NCBI RefSeq assembly: GCF_003590875.1
Contig: NZ_QYUN01000002.1
Coordinates: forward strand, 1,612,001 to 1,676,000
Reading direction: 5' to 3'
Length of the DNA: 64,000 nucleotides
Origin: Noviherbaspirillum cavernae
GTDB lineage: Bacteria > Pseudomonadota > Gammaproteobacteria > Burkholderiales > Burkholderiaceae_D
Under the pieces are notes generated by a model that did not search any database, had not been told where the DNA came from, and was given only the letters and a program-made list of their open reading frames with translations. Made by a program: the position numbers and the translations under genes. Shown here one piece after another: positions 39,338 to 48,438 of this stretch. How positions within the stretch are numbered: position 1 is the first letter of the stretch; each line of letters begins with the position of its first letter.

Positions 39338-39733
39338 ATGGCTGATCCGAAAACAAAATTCTTGGTTGTCGACGATTTCTCGACCATGCGTCGCATCGTC
39401 CGCAATTTGCTCAAGGAATTGGGATACACAAACGTAGACGAAGCCGAAGACGGGGCCATGGCGCTTTCCAAACTCAGGAGCGAACCGTTCGACTTCGTGA
39501 TTTCGGACTGGAACATGCCGGTCATGGATGGCTTGACGATGCTGCAAACCATTCGCGCCGATGCCGCGCTGTCCAAGCTGCCGGTGCTGATGGTCACGGC
39601 AGAGGCGAAGAAGGAAAACATCATCGCGGCAGCACAGGCCGGTGCGAACGGGTATGTCGTCAAGCCGTTCACGGCCGCCACACTGGATGAAAAGCTCTCC
39701 AAGATTTTCGAAAAGATGAGCGCGGGCGCCTGA
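39338..39733 (+). CDS. cheY: Chemotaxis response regulator CheY (second copy, E. coli-like)
   Basis: A 131-aa receiver very like E. coli CheY: D12/D13, phospho-acceptor D57 ([11 protein letters not shown]), the Thr in [11 protein letters not shown] and the Lys in [10 protein letters not shown]. The start [23 protein letters not shown] is characteristic. This is the likely motor-switch regulator that binds FliM. It has its own 210-base upstream gap. No cheZ follows it, unlike the usual arrangement; a 261-base gap and an EAL/HDOD gene come next. Confidence 0.95.
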   Translation: MADPKTKFLVVDDFSTMRRIVRNLLKELGYTNVDEAEDGAMALSKLRSEPFDFVISDWNMPVMDGLTMLQTIRADAALSKLPVLMVTAEAKKENIIAAAQAGANGYVVKPFTAATLDEKLSKIFEKMSAGA

Positions 39734-39765
39734 CGCCGGCTGCAGCTCTTGAGAAAAACAAAAAC

Positions 39766-39801
39766 GCACTCGAATCGTCCAGGTCTGCCTGGCTGGAGTG
39801 C
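39766..39801 (+). terminator. Hairpin after the second cheY
   Basis: GCACTC ... GAGTGC encloses an inner CCAGG/CCTGG pair, about 30 bases after the cheY stop. It has no T-run and is only a weak candidate terminator. The rest of the 261-base spacer to 39994 holds no recognisable gene or cheZ remnant. Confidence 0.3.
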
Positions 39802-39994
39802 CCGTGCAGTTGCGGGACGAGTGCGGCTGCATGCCGCCCGGCCTGCTGACCGACTATCAGTCATTGGGCGAAACAATGCATCAGGCGATGCTCATTGGAC
39901 TTGCGCAGGGTCGGTACGTTTGCGCGATGCGTTCGATGCCTTGCAACCCGCTGATGCATTTCCTTTGCCGAAGCAGATTCTGCTCTGACTATCC

Positions 39995-41209
39995 ATGCAA
40001 CACGAGAATTTCATTGTTCGTGAACCGCTGATCACCTCGCAGGAGCACGTGCTCGGGTTCGAGCTATCCTGGCAGCGTAATGGCACGGGAAGCGGCAGGA
40101 TCAATGATACGGAGGCAAATGCGCTGGCGGATTTTGTCACCGACCGGATCAACGCCAACGAATACGTCGGATCGCACGACGACCGCCTGCTGATTCTGGC
40201 GGCCTCGCCGGCGACGCTGAAGGCGGAAGCCTATTTCCGCTTGCCGCCGCAGGGCAAGGTGCTGGCGTTGTGGGCCGACGATCTCGGCGATCCGGGCGCA
40301 GTGGCCGCGATCAAGTCCTTGCGCGTGCAGGGTTACGGCGTTGCGCTGCGCGGCGCGCAGCTGGAGACGGTCGACCAGAGTCTGCTGTCGCTTTTCTCGC
40401 ACATCGAGGTTCCGGTCGACGCTCCCGATCTGGCTGAGCAATTGCGCATCTATCGTGCGCTTGGCCTGCCGTCCGTGCGCATGGTCGCACGCAACGTCAC
40501 GAGCTGGGAGCGGTACGAAACGGCTGCATCGCTTGGGATGGATGCCTTTGCAGGAACGCTTCATTTGTCGCGGCGTCACGGCGACGAAGCGCGCGACCTG
40601 AGTCCGACGCAGACCATGATCCTGCGCCTGATGGACATGGTCAAGCAAGAGGCCGGTATGAATCACCTTGAAGGCGTACTCAAGCGCGACGCCGCGCTCT
40701 CGTACCGGCTGCTGCGCTATATCAATTCGGCGGGGTTCGGACTCGGATGCGAAATCCAGTCGCTCAAGCACGCGGTCACGCTGATGGGGTATTCGCCTTT
40801 GTATCGCTGGCTGGCCGTGCTTCTCGCAACGTCCGGTCCGACCGGCTTTTCGCCGGTGTTGATGCAGACGGCGATCATCCGGGGCCGCTTTGCCGAGCTG
40901 CTCGGCGAGACCTTCCTGCCCAGGACCGAGGCGGAAAACCTGTTCGTCGCCGGCATGTTCTCGCTGCTCGACCAGTTGCTGGGCATTCCGATGGAAGAGG
41001 TGCTGGACAAGATTCAGCTGTCGGATGCCGTGACGGAAGCGCTCCTGTCGAGAGAAGGCATCTACGGCCCGTTTCTGGCATTGGCCGAAGCCTGCGAACT
41101 CAGTACCACCGACGTCGAGTCGATGGCGACCTCGCTTTGCATCAGCGCCATCCAGGTGAACGACGCGCACATGTCGGCGCTCGCGTGGGCGCGCAACCTC
41201 AAGCTGTAA
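39995..41209 (+). CDS. EAL/HDOD domain signalling protein (degenerate EAL)
   Basis: A 404-aa protein of the YuxH/CdgJ type. The N-terminal 200 residues follow the EAL fold, but the catalytic EAL motif is replaced (VLGFELSWQRN), and the other metal-binding acidic motifs are not evident, so it should not degrade c-di-GMP. The C-terminal HDOD domain (about 205-400) has LEGVLKRDAALSYRLLRYINSAGFG and the LKHAVTLMGYSPLYRWL segment typical of the family. It lies between cheY and flhB, the place normally held or shared by cheZ. A motility-regulating adaptor role is inferred. Confidence 0.85.
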   Translation: MQHENFIVREPLITSQEHVLGFELSWQRNGTGSGRINDTEANALADFVTDRINANEYVGSHDDRLLILAASPATLKAEAYFRLPPQGKVLALWADDLGDPGAVAAIKSLRVQGYGVALRGAQLETVDQSLLSLFSHIEVPVDAPDLAEQLRIYRALGLPSVRMVARNVTSWERYETAASLGMDAFAGTLHLSRRHGDEARDLSPTQTMILRLMDMVKQEAGMNHLEGVLKRDAALSYRLLRYINSAGFGLGCEIQSLKHAVTLMGYSPLYRWLAVLLATSGPTGFSPVLMQTAIIRGRFAELLGETFLPRTEAENLFVAGMFSLLDQLLGIPMEEVLDKIQLSDAVTEALLSREGIYGPFLALAEACELSTTDVESMATSLCISAIQVNDAHMSALAWARNLKL

Positions 41210-41364
41210 GCCGAAGCCTGCAATATTTCCCTGCCGCAATCGAAAAGCGGGGGGTTTTCGCACTTATTCCCTCGATAGTCGACGCGGCTTCTGGCCAATA
41301 ATCGCACCTGAAAACCCGCATTGTGTCGTCCTCGACGCAATGACGGCGGCGACAGGAGTCGGCG

Positions 41365-42537
41365 ATGGCCGAAGACAGCGAACTCGAGAAAACAGAACCA
41401 GCCTCGCCCCGGCGACTGGAACAGGCACGTGAAGAAGGCGACGTTCCCCGTTCGCGGGAACTGGCTACGTGCACGGTTTTGCTCGCTGCTGGCGCCGGCC
41501 TGTGGTTCACGGGGGATGGTCTGGTGCGCCAGATCAATCGCATGCTCACGTCCGGAATGGCATTCGACCGTGCCCAGGTATTCGATTTCAATCTTCTGCT
41601 CATGCGCATCGCCGGCGATCTGGTCGATGTGCTGATTGTATTCGCGCCCCTGGCCGCCTTGCTGATGCTGGTGGCACTGGCATCGCCGCTCTTGATCGGC
41701 GGCTGGCTGTTCAGCGGCAAGGCGCTGCAGCCGAATTTCGGCCGTCTCAATCCCCTGAATGGCCTCGGCAACATGGTCTCCGCGCGCGCCGGCGTCGAAC
41801 TGATCAAGGCCATCGCCAAGGCGATTCTGGTCGGCACCGTTTCGTGGATGGTCGTTTCCAGTCAGATGGAGTCGATGCTGGGCCTTGTCGTCGAGCCGTT
41901 GAAGGCGGGCAGTGCGCATCTGGCCAGCCTGCTGCTGACGGGCTTCATCACGATCGTGTGCAGCCTGGTGGTCATCGCCCTGATCGACGGGCCGTACCAG
42001 ATCTGGCACTACGCCAACAAGCTGAAGATGACGCGCGAGGAACTGCGTCAGGAAGCCAAGGAATCGGACGGCGATCCGCAGATCAAGGCCAAGATGCGTC
42101 AGATGCAGCGCGAGATGGCAAGGCGCCGCATGATGACCGAAATTCCGACCGCCGACGTCGTCGTCACCAACCCGACGCACTACGCCGTGGCGCTCAAATA
42201 CGCCGACGGCAAGATGCGCGCGCCGACCGTCGTCGCCAAGGGCATGGATGAAATGGCGGCCAAGATTCGCGAGATCGCCGCCGAGAACAACGTGCCGCTG
42301 CTGGAAGCGCCGCCGCTGGCGCGTGCCCTGTACAAGCACACCGAATTGGGCGACGAGATTCCGGAAGGTCTTTATACGGCGGTTGCGGAAGTCCTCGCCT
42401 ATGTGTTCCAGCTGCGCGCCTACAAGACGAATGGCGGCAATCGTCCCGATGTGCCGGGCGATATCGACGTGCCGCCGCAACTGGATCCGCTCAATCCGGC
42501 TGCACAAGCCCCTGGCGCTAATGGATTGATGCAATGA
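41365..42537 (+). CDS. flhB: Flagellar type III export switch protein FlhB
   Basis: FlhB sits in the flagellar export gate and switches substrate class after self-cleavage. Four membrane helices fill the N-terminal half. The autocleavage site NPTH starts at N269, the same residue number as in Salmonella. The cytoplasmic domain continues through VVAKGMDEMAAKIREIA and APPLARALYKHTELGDEIP. Length is 390 aa with a Pro/Asn-rich tail. AGGAG precedes the ATG. The stop overlaps flhA. Confidence 0.97.
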   Translation: MAEDSELEKTEPASPRRLEQAREEGDVPRSRELATCTVLLAAGAGLWFTGDGLVRQINRMLTSGMAFDRAQVFDFNLLLMRIAGDLVDVLIVFAPLAALLMLVALASPLLIGGWLFSGKALQPNFGRLNPLNGLGNMVSARAGVELIKAIAKAILVGTVSWMVVSSQMESMLGLVVEPLKAGSAHLASLLLTGFITIVCSLVVIALIDGPYQIWHYANKLKMTREELRQEAKESDGDPQIKAKMRQMQREMARRRMMTEIPTADVVVTNPTHYAVALKYADGKMRAPTVVAKGMDEMAAKIREIAAENNVPLLEAPPLARALYKHTELGDEIPEGLYTAVAEVLAYVFQLRAYKTNGGNRPDVPGDIDVPPQLDPLNPAAQAPGANGLMQ

Positions 42538-44618
42538 ATGGTTTGAAACTGCCGGCCTGGTTCCCCAGCAATTCCAGCAAGGCGCTTGCCGCGCCGATCC
42601 TGATCATCATGATGCTGGCGATGATGGTGCTGCCGCTGCCGGCATTCGTGCTCGATATCTTCTTCAGCTTCAATATCGCGCTGTCGATCATCATCCTGCT
42701 GACCAGCCTGTACACGGTCAAGCCGCTCGATTTCATGGTGTTTCCGACGGTGCTGCTGGTGTCCACCATGCTGCGCCTGTCGCTGAACGTGGCATCGACG
42801 CGCGTCGTGCTGACCGAAGGCCACACCGGACCGGATGCGGCGGGCAAGGTCGTCGAGGCATTCGGCCACTTCCTGATCGGCGGCAATTACACCGTCGGTA
42901 TCGTGGTGTTCATCATCCTCACCATCATCAACTTCATGGTGGTCACCAAGGGCGCGGGACGTATCGCCGAAGTCGGTGCGCGATTTGCGCTGGACGCGAT
43001 GCCCGGCAAGCAGATGGCAATCGACGCCGATCTCAACGCCGGCATGATCGGCGAGCAGGAAGCGCGTCGCCGCCGCACGGAAGTCGGCCAGGAAGCCGAG
43101 TTCTACGGCGCGATGGACGGTGCCAGCAAATACGTTCGCGGTGATGCCATCGCCGGCATCCTGGTCACGATCATCAACATCGTCGGCGGCCTGATTGTCG
43201 GCATGGTGCAGCATGATCTTGCGTTCGACGTGGCGGTGAAAAATTACACGCTGCTGGCGATCGGTGACGGCCTGGTTGCGCAGATTCCGTCTCTGATCAT
43301 TTCCGTCGCCGCCGGCGTGATCGTGTCCCGCGTCGCCAGCGAACAGGATATCGGCAGCCAGCTGGTCGGTCAGTTGTTCGCCAAGCCGCAGGTGCTCTAC
43401 ATCACGGCCGCCATCATCGGCGGCATGGGTGTGATTCCAGGTATGCCGCACATCGCTTTCCTGATGCTGGCCGGCGTTCTCGCAGGCGGCGCATATGCGC
43501 TATCGCAGCGTGAGCAGAAGGCGGCAACCCAGGCACCCGTGCCGGAGGCCGCCACTGCCGCGCCCGAGGTGGAGGAGGCGACCTGGCAGGACATCGTGCC
43601 GGTCGATACGCTCGGCCTCGAAGTCGGCTACCGCCTGATTCCGCAAGTAGACAAGTCGCAGGGCGGCGAACTGCTGCGCCGGATCAAGGGCATCCGCAAG
43701 AAGTTTGCGCAGGAGATCGGCTTCCTGTCGCCGCCGGTGCATATTCGCGACAATCTCGAACTGAAACCCTCGGCCTATCGCATTACGCTCAAGGGCGTGG
43801 AAGTCGGCAGCGGTGAATCCTACGTCGGCCAGTTCCTCGCCATCAATCCCGGCATGGTCAGCGGCACGCTGCCGGGCGCGACCACCACCGATCCGGCATT
43901 CGGCCTGCCGGCGGTCTGGATCGATGGCAATCTGCGTGACCAGGCGCAAGTCATGGGCTACACCGTGGTCGATGCCGGCACGGTCATCGCGACGCACTTG
44001 AATCACCTGATCTCGACGCATGCGGCCGAACTGCTCGGTCGCCAGGAAGTGCAGCAATTGCTCGACCACCTCAGCAAGGAAACGCCCAAGCTGGTGGAAG
44101 ACCTGGTGCCGAAACAGATTTCGCTTTCGACCCTGCAAAAGGTATTGCAAAACCTGCTATCCGAGGGCGTTCACATTCGCGACATGCGCACCATCATCGA
44201 GACGCTGGCCGAGAACGCCGGACATATGCAAGACCCGAACGACTTGACGGCGGCGGTACGGATTGCATTGGGGCGCGCCATCGTGCAGCAGATTTTCCCG
44301 GCCACCAATGAGCTGTCCGTGATGACGCTCGACGGCCGGCTCGAACGCCTGCTGATGCAGGCATTGCAGTCCAGCGGACCGGATAACGCGGGTCTCGAGC
44401 CGGGCCTTGCCGATACGCTCGCCATGCAGACCGAGCAGGCGGCGCGCCAGCAGGAGCAGATGGGGCTGACGCCGGTGTTGCTGGTGCCGGGGCCGCTGCG
44501 CGCCTCGCTTGCCCGCTTCCTGCGCCGCACGGTACCGCAGTTGAAGGTGTTGTCACACGCAGAACTTCCCGATTCCAAGACGATTAGAGTTACCACCCTG
44601 GTTGGAGCCCAAGCATGA
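42534..44618 (+). CDS. flhA: Flagellar export gate protein FlhA
   Basis: FlhA is the large membrane ring of the flagellar type III export apparatus and docks chaperone-substrate complexes. Eight membrane helices lie in the first 330 residues with the conserved FHIPEP-type loop (RIAEVGARFALDAMPGKQMAIDADLNAG). The C-terminal cytoplasmic domain follows a Pro/Ala/Glu linker. Length is 694 aa. Both ends overlap neighbours by the ATGA arrangement (flhB before, flhF after), so translation is coupled. Confidence 0.97.
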   Translation: MNGLKLPAWFPSNSSKALAAPILIIMMLAMMVLPLPAFVLDIFFSFNIALSIIILLTSLYTVKPLDFMVFPTVLLVSTMLRLSLNVASTRVVLTEGHTGPDAAGKVVEAFGHFLIGGNYTVGIVVFIILTIINFMVVTKGAGRIAEVGARFALDAMPGKQMAIDADLNAGMIGEQEARRRRTEVGQEAEFYGAMDGASKYVRGDAIAGILVTIINIVGGLIVGMVQHDLAFDVAVKNYTLLAIGDGLVAQIPSLIISVAAGVIVSRVASEQDIGSQLVGQLFAKPQVLYITAAIIGGMGVIPGMPHIAFLMLAGVLAGGAYALSQREQKAATQAPVPEAATAAPEVEEATWQDIVPVDTLGLEVGYRLIPQVDKSQGGELLRRIKGIRKKFAQEIGFLSPPVHIRDNLELKPSAYRITLKGVEVGSGESYVGQFLAINPGMVSGTLPGATTTDPAFGLPAVWIDGNLRDQAQVMGYTVVDAGTVIATHLNHLISTHAAELLGRQEVQQLLDHLSKETPKLVEDLVPKQISLSTLQKVLQNLLSEGVHIRDMRTIIETLAENAGHMQDPNDLTAAVRIALGRAIVQQIFPATNELSVMTLDGRLERLLMQALQSSGPDNAGLEPGLADTLAMQTEQAARQQEQMGLTPVLLVPGPLRASLARFLRRTVPQLKVLSHAELPDSKTIRVTTLVGAQA

Positions 44619-46072
44619 ACGTCAAAAAATTCTTCGCAAAAACATCACGCGAGGCATGGCGCATGGTTCGAGACGCACTCGGCCCGGATGCAGTGATTCT
44701 TTCCAACAGGGAGGTGAACGGCCAGGTCGAAATCCTGGCATTGCCGATCGAGGACATGGCGTCGCTGGCGGAACCGGCGGGCGACAAAAAAGTTCAGGAA
44801 GCGATTGCAAGAGCAGTCGCCGGCCACGTCGAAGGTGGCAACGGCAACCCCGCGCCGGCGCTACTTCGCCGGACCAATGCGAGTGAAGATTCGCTACCCG
44901 AGCGCACCGAGCCTTCGATGGATGCAATGTCGCCCAAGGAAGCGCGCGCCGGAAAGTGGCCGGAAGTCCAGCGGCATGCATCCACCTCAGCCAAGGCTGC
45001 TCCGGTAGCACCAGCGCAAACCACCAACCTGGCACCTCGTTCCATTCCGAAAGACGTGCCGGCAGACGTGCCGCATATCGACCTCGCCGAAGTGATGAAC
45101 GAATTGCGCACCGAATTCATGACCGAGATTCGTTCGATGCGTGGGGCGCTGGAAGAGCAGCTCGCCGAAATCGCGTGGAGCGGTGAACAAAAGCGCGACC
45201 CGATGAAAACGCTGGTGCTGCGCGAAATGCTGGCGGCCGGCTTCAGCGCAACCCTCGCACGCTACCTCGCGGAAAAACTCCCTGCCGGTGACAAACCGGA
45301 AGACGCGATGAACTGGATCAAGGCGATTCTCGGACGCAACCTGTCGGTCATCAGCAACGAAAGCCAGATGCTCGAAAAAGGCGGCGTCTTCGCGCTGGTG
45401 GGCCCAACCGGTGTGGGCAAGACCACCACCACGGCGAAGCTGGCGGCGCGCTGCGTGATGCGGCACGGCGCCGGCGCGCTGGCCTTGATCACGACCGACG
45501 GCTATCGTATCGGCGCTTACGAACAATTGCGCATCTACGGCAAGATTCTCGGCGTCATGGTGCATTCGGTGAAGGATGAAACCGATTTGCGCATCGCGCT
45601 GGACGAACTCAAGACCAAGCACACGGTGCTGATCGACACGGTCGGCATGGGGCAGCGCGACAAGATGGTGGCGGAGCAGGTGGCGATGCTGCAAGGCGTC
45701 GGCACCGAGGTCAAGCGCCTGCTGTGCCTGTCCGCGACATCGACCGGCGAAACGCTGAGCGAAGTGGTGCGCTCGTATCTTGGCGACGGTCTCGCCGGCT
45801 GCATCGTCACCAAGCTGGACGAAGCCGCCACGATCGGCAACGTGCTGGACGTGATGATCCGACGCAAGCTGAACCTGTTCTATGTCGCCAACGGCCAGCG
45901 CGTGCCGGAAGACCTGCATGTCGCCAATCAGCACTATCTGGTGGATCGTGCGTTCAAGCTCAAGCGCGAAACCGGACCCTTCCAGCTGCAAGACCACGAG
46001 GTGCCGATGGTGGTCGCCAACGGCGTGCGCGGAACGAACGACAAGAGCCTGCAAGGGGTGAAACTTGGGTAA
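44615..46072 (+). CDS. flhF: Flagellar SRP-type GTPase FlhF
   Basis: FlhF is an SRP-family GTPase that sets flagellar number and site. The N-terminal B domain (MNVKKFFAKTSREAWRMVRDALGPDAVILS) is followed by a variable linker (about 70-170). The NG domain has P-loop GPTGVGKT at 263-270, TTDGYRIGAYEQLRIY, DTVGMGQRD and the TKLDEAATIGN motif. Length is 485 aa. Its stop overlaps the flhG start by 8 bases. FlhG is its expected GTPase activator. Confidence 0.96.
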   Translation: MNVKKFFAKTSREAWRMVRDALGPDAVILSNREVNGQVEILALPIEDMASLAEPAGDKKVQEAIARAVAGHVEGGNGNPAPALLRRTNASEDSLPERTEPSMDAMSPKEARAGKWPEVQRHASTSAKAAPVAPAQTTNLAPRSIPKDVPADVPHIDLAEVMNELRTEFMTEIRSMRGALEEQLAEIAWSGEQKRDPMKTLVLREMLAAGFSATLARYLAEKLPAGDKPEDAMNWIKAILGRNLSVISNESQMLEKGGVFALVGPTGVGKTTTTAKLAARCVMRHGAGALALITTDGYRIGAYEQLRIYGKILGVMVHSVKDETDLRIALDELKTKHTVLIDTVGMGQRDKMVAEQVAMLQGVGTEVKRLLCLSATSTGETLSEVVRSYLGDGLAGCIVTKLDEAATIGNVLDVMIRRKLNLFYVANGQRVPEDLHVANQHYLVDRAFKLKRETGPFQLQDHEVPMVVANGVRGTNDKSLQGVKLG

Positions 46073-46913
46073 CTACGCTTCGGATCAGGCGGAAGGTCTG
46101 CGGCGGATGCTCGCCGGACCGAAACCGCGTATTTACACCTTTCTGTCGGCGACGTCGGATGAAGAAAAGGGCGCGATGCTCGTCAACCTGGGGGCGTCGC
46201 TCGCGCAGTCCGGCAGCGATGTGCTGATGGTCGATGCCTGCGTCAGCGCGCAGGGGATTGCGGAACGCATGGGAGCGACGCAAGGCGCGAGTCTCCTGCA
46301 GGTCGCTCGCCAGGAGCGTGCGCTGGACGAGGTGGTGCAGCGCATGCCGCAAGGCTTTGGCATCGCGGCACTGGCGCATGGCGCACAGCGTTCGGCGACA
46401 AGGGAACCGCAGGAGATGCAGCGCCTCGCCAATGCCTTCGGCGTGCTGTCCACGCAGGCCGACATCGTGGTGGTGGATGCCGAGCTCGGCAAGGACGATG
46501 CGTTCCCGATCCCGACGCTGGCCGGTAGCGAAATCGTGGTGCAGGTATCGACCAGTCCGGAATCGATCACTACGGCCTATTCGATCATCAAGCGCATCAA
46601 TGGCGAAGTGGGGCGCAGGCCGTTCAGCATCCTGATCACCGGCGCATCGGAAAAGGAGGCGAAGGTGGTGTATCAAAACATGGCGCAGGCGGCCAACCGC
46701 TATCTGGCCGTCAAGCTCAATTCCGTCGGATCCGTGCCGGCGGACGAGCACACGACGCGCGCGGCGCGGCTCGGACGCTCCGTGGTGGATGCGTTTCCGC
46801 TGGCGGGCGCGTCGGTGGCGTTCAGACGCCTGGCCGAGCGCATCAGCTTGCCCGAGTTGCCGGGAGGGGAGTTGCAGGGTGTTGCACCCGCCGCCGCCCG
46901 TCTCGGCTTGTAA
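46065..46913 (+). CDS. flhG: FlhG/FleN-like MinD-family protein without P-loop
   Basis: FlhG normally is a MinD-type ATPase that limits flagellar number and stimulates FlhF. Here (282 aa) the FlhF-activating N-terminal motif DQAEGLRRM is intact at 7-15, and the MinD fold is recognisable (NLGASLAQSGSDVLMVDAC, DIVVVDAELGKDD). The Walker A site, usually KGGVGKT, reads SATSDEEKGAML at 29-40 and has no GK[TS]. ATP binding is therefore doubtful. The start is TTG at 46065 with AAGGGG upstream. fliA follows 61 bases later. Confidence 0.85.
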   Translation: MGNYASDQAEGLRRMLAGPKPRIYTFLSATSDEEKGAMLVNLGASLAQSGSDVLMVDACVSAQGIAERMGATQGASLLQVARQERALDEVVQRMPQGFGIAALAHGAQRSATREPQEMQRLANAFGVLSTQADIVVVDAELGKDDAFPIPTLAGSEIVVQVSTSPESITTAYSIIKRINGEVGRRPFSILITGASEKEAKVVYQNMAQAANRYLAVKLNSVGSVPADEHTTRAARLGRSVVDAFPLAGASVAFRRLAERISLPELPGGELQGVAPAAARLGL

Positions 46914-46974
46914 GGCTGCACCCAGGACATACGGCCCGTTCGCGAGCTTCAACCAATGCAAAACAGGCTTTCAA

Positions 46975-47706
46975 ATGTATACGGTTAGTGGAAAAACAGA
47001 TAAACAGGACCTTCTCGTGGAGCATGCCTCGCTGGTCAAGCGGCTGGCGCATCAGATGCGCGCCAAGCTGCCGCCCAGCGTGGAAGTGGACGATTTGATC
47101 CAGGCCGGCATGATGGGCTTGCTGGACGCCGTCAATCGCTACGAAGAAACGCATGGCGCACAATTCGAAACTTACGCGGTGCAGCGAATTCGCGGCGCGA
47201 TGCTCGACGAGCTGCGCAGCAGCGACTGGCTGCCGCGCAGCATCCGGCAAAACATGCGCAAGGTCGATGTCGCGATCAATGCCGTGCAGCAGCGGCTTGG
47301 CCGCTCGCCCAGCGAAACCGAAATTGCCGATGAGCTCAAGGTGTCGCTGCCGGATTACCAGGAAATGCTGTCCGACGGCAGCGGCCACCAGTTGATTTAC
47401 TACGAAGACTTTCACGATGGCGACGGCAACGAAAACTTTCTCGACCGCTATTGCGTCGATGAGGCGAGCGATCCGCTGCGCTGCCTCGTCAACGGCGCAT
47501 TCCGCGGCGCTGTCGTCGATGCGATCGAGGGACTGCCGGAACGCGAGAAGATACTGATGAGCCTGTACTACGAGCAGGAACTCAACCTGAAGGAGATTGG
47601 TGCCGTGATGGGTGTATCGGAGTCGCGCGTATGCCAGTTGCACAGCCAGGCCATTTCGCGCCTGCGCTCGAAGCTGCGAGAAGAATCATGGACTGGGCTA
47701 GCGTAG
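46975..47706 (+). CDS. fliA: Flagellar sigma factor FliA (sigma-28)
   Basis: FliA directs RNA polymerase to late flagellar and chemotaxis genes. The 243-aa protein has sigma regions 2 (DLIQAGMMGLLDAVNRYEE, QRIRGAMLDELRSSDWLPR), 3 (RLGRSPSETEIADEL) and 4 (LNLKEIGAVMGVSESRVCQLHSQAI). The ATG at 46975 gives MYTVSGKTDK; a longer in-frame reading starts inside flhG and is rejected. Its antagonist FlgM is encoded 2.1 kb away. The last codons overlap the motC start by 19 bases. Confidence 0.97.
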   Translation: MYTVSGKTDKQDLLVEHASLVKRLAHQMRAKLPPSVEVDDLIQAGMMGLLDAVNRYEETHGAQFETYAVQRIRGAMLDELRSSDWLPRSIRQNMRKVDVAINAVQQRLGRSPSETEIADELKVSLPDYQEMLSDGSGHQLIYYEDFHDGDGNENFLDRYCVDEASDPLRCLVNGAFRGAVVDAIEGLPEREKILMSLYYEQELNLKEIGAVMGVSESRVCQLHSQAISRLRSKLREESWTGLA

Positions 47707-48425
47707 CCGGTCTTGTGCTTGCGCTGGTCGGCATTATCGCCGGCCGGGCGCTCGAAGGAGGGGCCATCGGCGCGCTGATGCAGCCGGCGGCGTTCGCCAT
47801 CGTCGTCATCGGCACCTGCGGTGCCGTGCTGCTGCAAAGTGGCAAGGCGAACTTCGTCCGTGGCGTGAAGATGCTGCGCTGGGTGTTTTCGCCGCCTGTC
47901 GAAGACCTGCCTGCATTGACCGCCGAAATCAACCGCTGGAGCGCGGCGGCGCGGCGCGAAGGATTGTTGAGTCTGGAGCGGCACCTGCTTGCGGTCAGCG
48001 ACCCCTTCGTCAACAAGGCGATGCGGCTGGTGGTCGACGGCATCGATCCCAACCGGATTCGCGAGATTCTCGATCGCGACATCTCGTCGTTCGAACGGCA
48101 CGAGCGCCAGGCAGTGAAGATATGGGAAGCGGCTGGCGGCTATGCGCCGACGATCGGCATCCTTGGCGCGGTGCTGGGGCTCATTCACGTGATGGAAAAC
48201 CTGTCCGACCCGGGCAAGCTCGGCAGCGGCATTGCGGTGGCGTTTGTCGCCACCATTTACGGCGTCGGTCTTGCCAATCTGGTCTTCCTGCCGATCGCCA
48301 ACAAGCTGAAGGCGATTGTCGCTGGACAGGTCGCGCGGCAGGAGATGATGGCCGATGTGTTCTTCAGCATCGCCGCCGGCGACAATGCGCGCATCATCCA
48401 GGAACGCATCTCGGCGTATCGATAA
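47688..48425 (+). CDS. motC: Flagellar stator protein MotC (MotA paralogue)
   Basis: MotC is the MotA-type channel subunit of a second stator, first described in Pseudomonas. The 245-aa protein has four membrane segments: MDWASVAGLVLALVGIIAG, a second near 30-47, and the paired C-terminal helices with GYAPTIGILGAVLGLIH and IYGVGLANLVFLPIANKL. The ATG at 47688 lies within the end of fliA, so translation is coupled to the sigma factor. motD follows 13 bases later. Confidence 0.92.
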   Translation: MDWASVAGLVLALVGIIAGRALEGGAIGALMQPAAFAIVVIGTCGAVLLQSGKANFVRGVKMLRWVFSPPVEDLPALTAEINRWSAAARREGLLSLERHLLAVSDPFVNKAMRLVVDGIDPNRIREILDRDISSFERHERQAVKIWEAAGGYAPTIGILGAVLGLIHVMENLSDPGKLGSGIAVAFVATIYGVGLANLVFLPIANKLKAIVAGQVARQEMMADVFFSIAAGDNARIIQERISAYR

Positions 48426-48438
48426 GCGGCCCGACAAC

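Noticed and set aside
39734-39994. Possible cheZ remnant between the second cheY and the EAL/HDOD gene
   Set aside because: None of the three forward frames shows the CheZ D-x3-Q region or a C-terminal CheY-binding helix; the short frames here look random.
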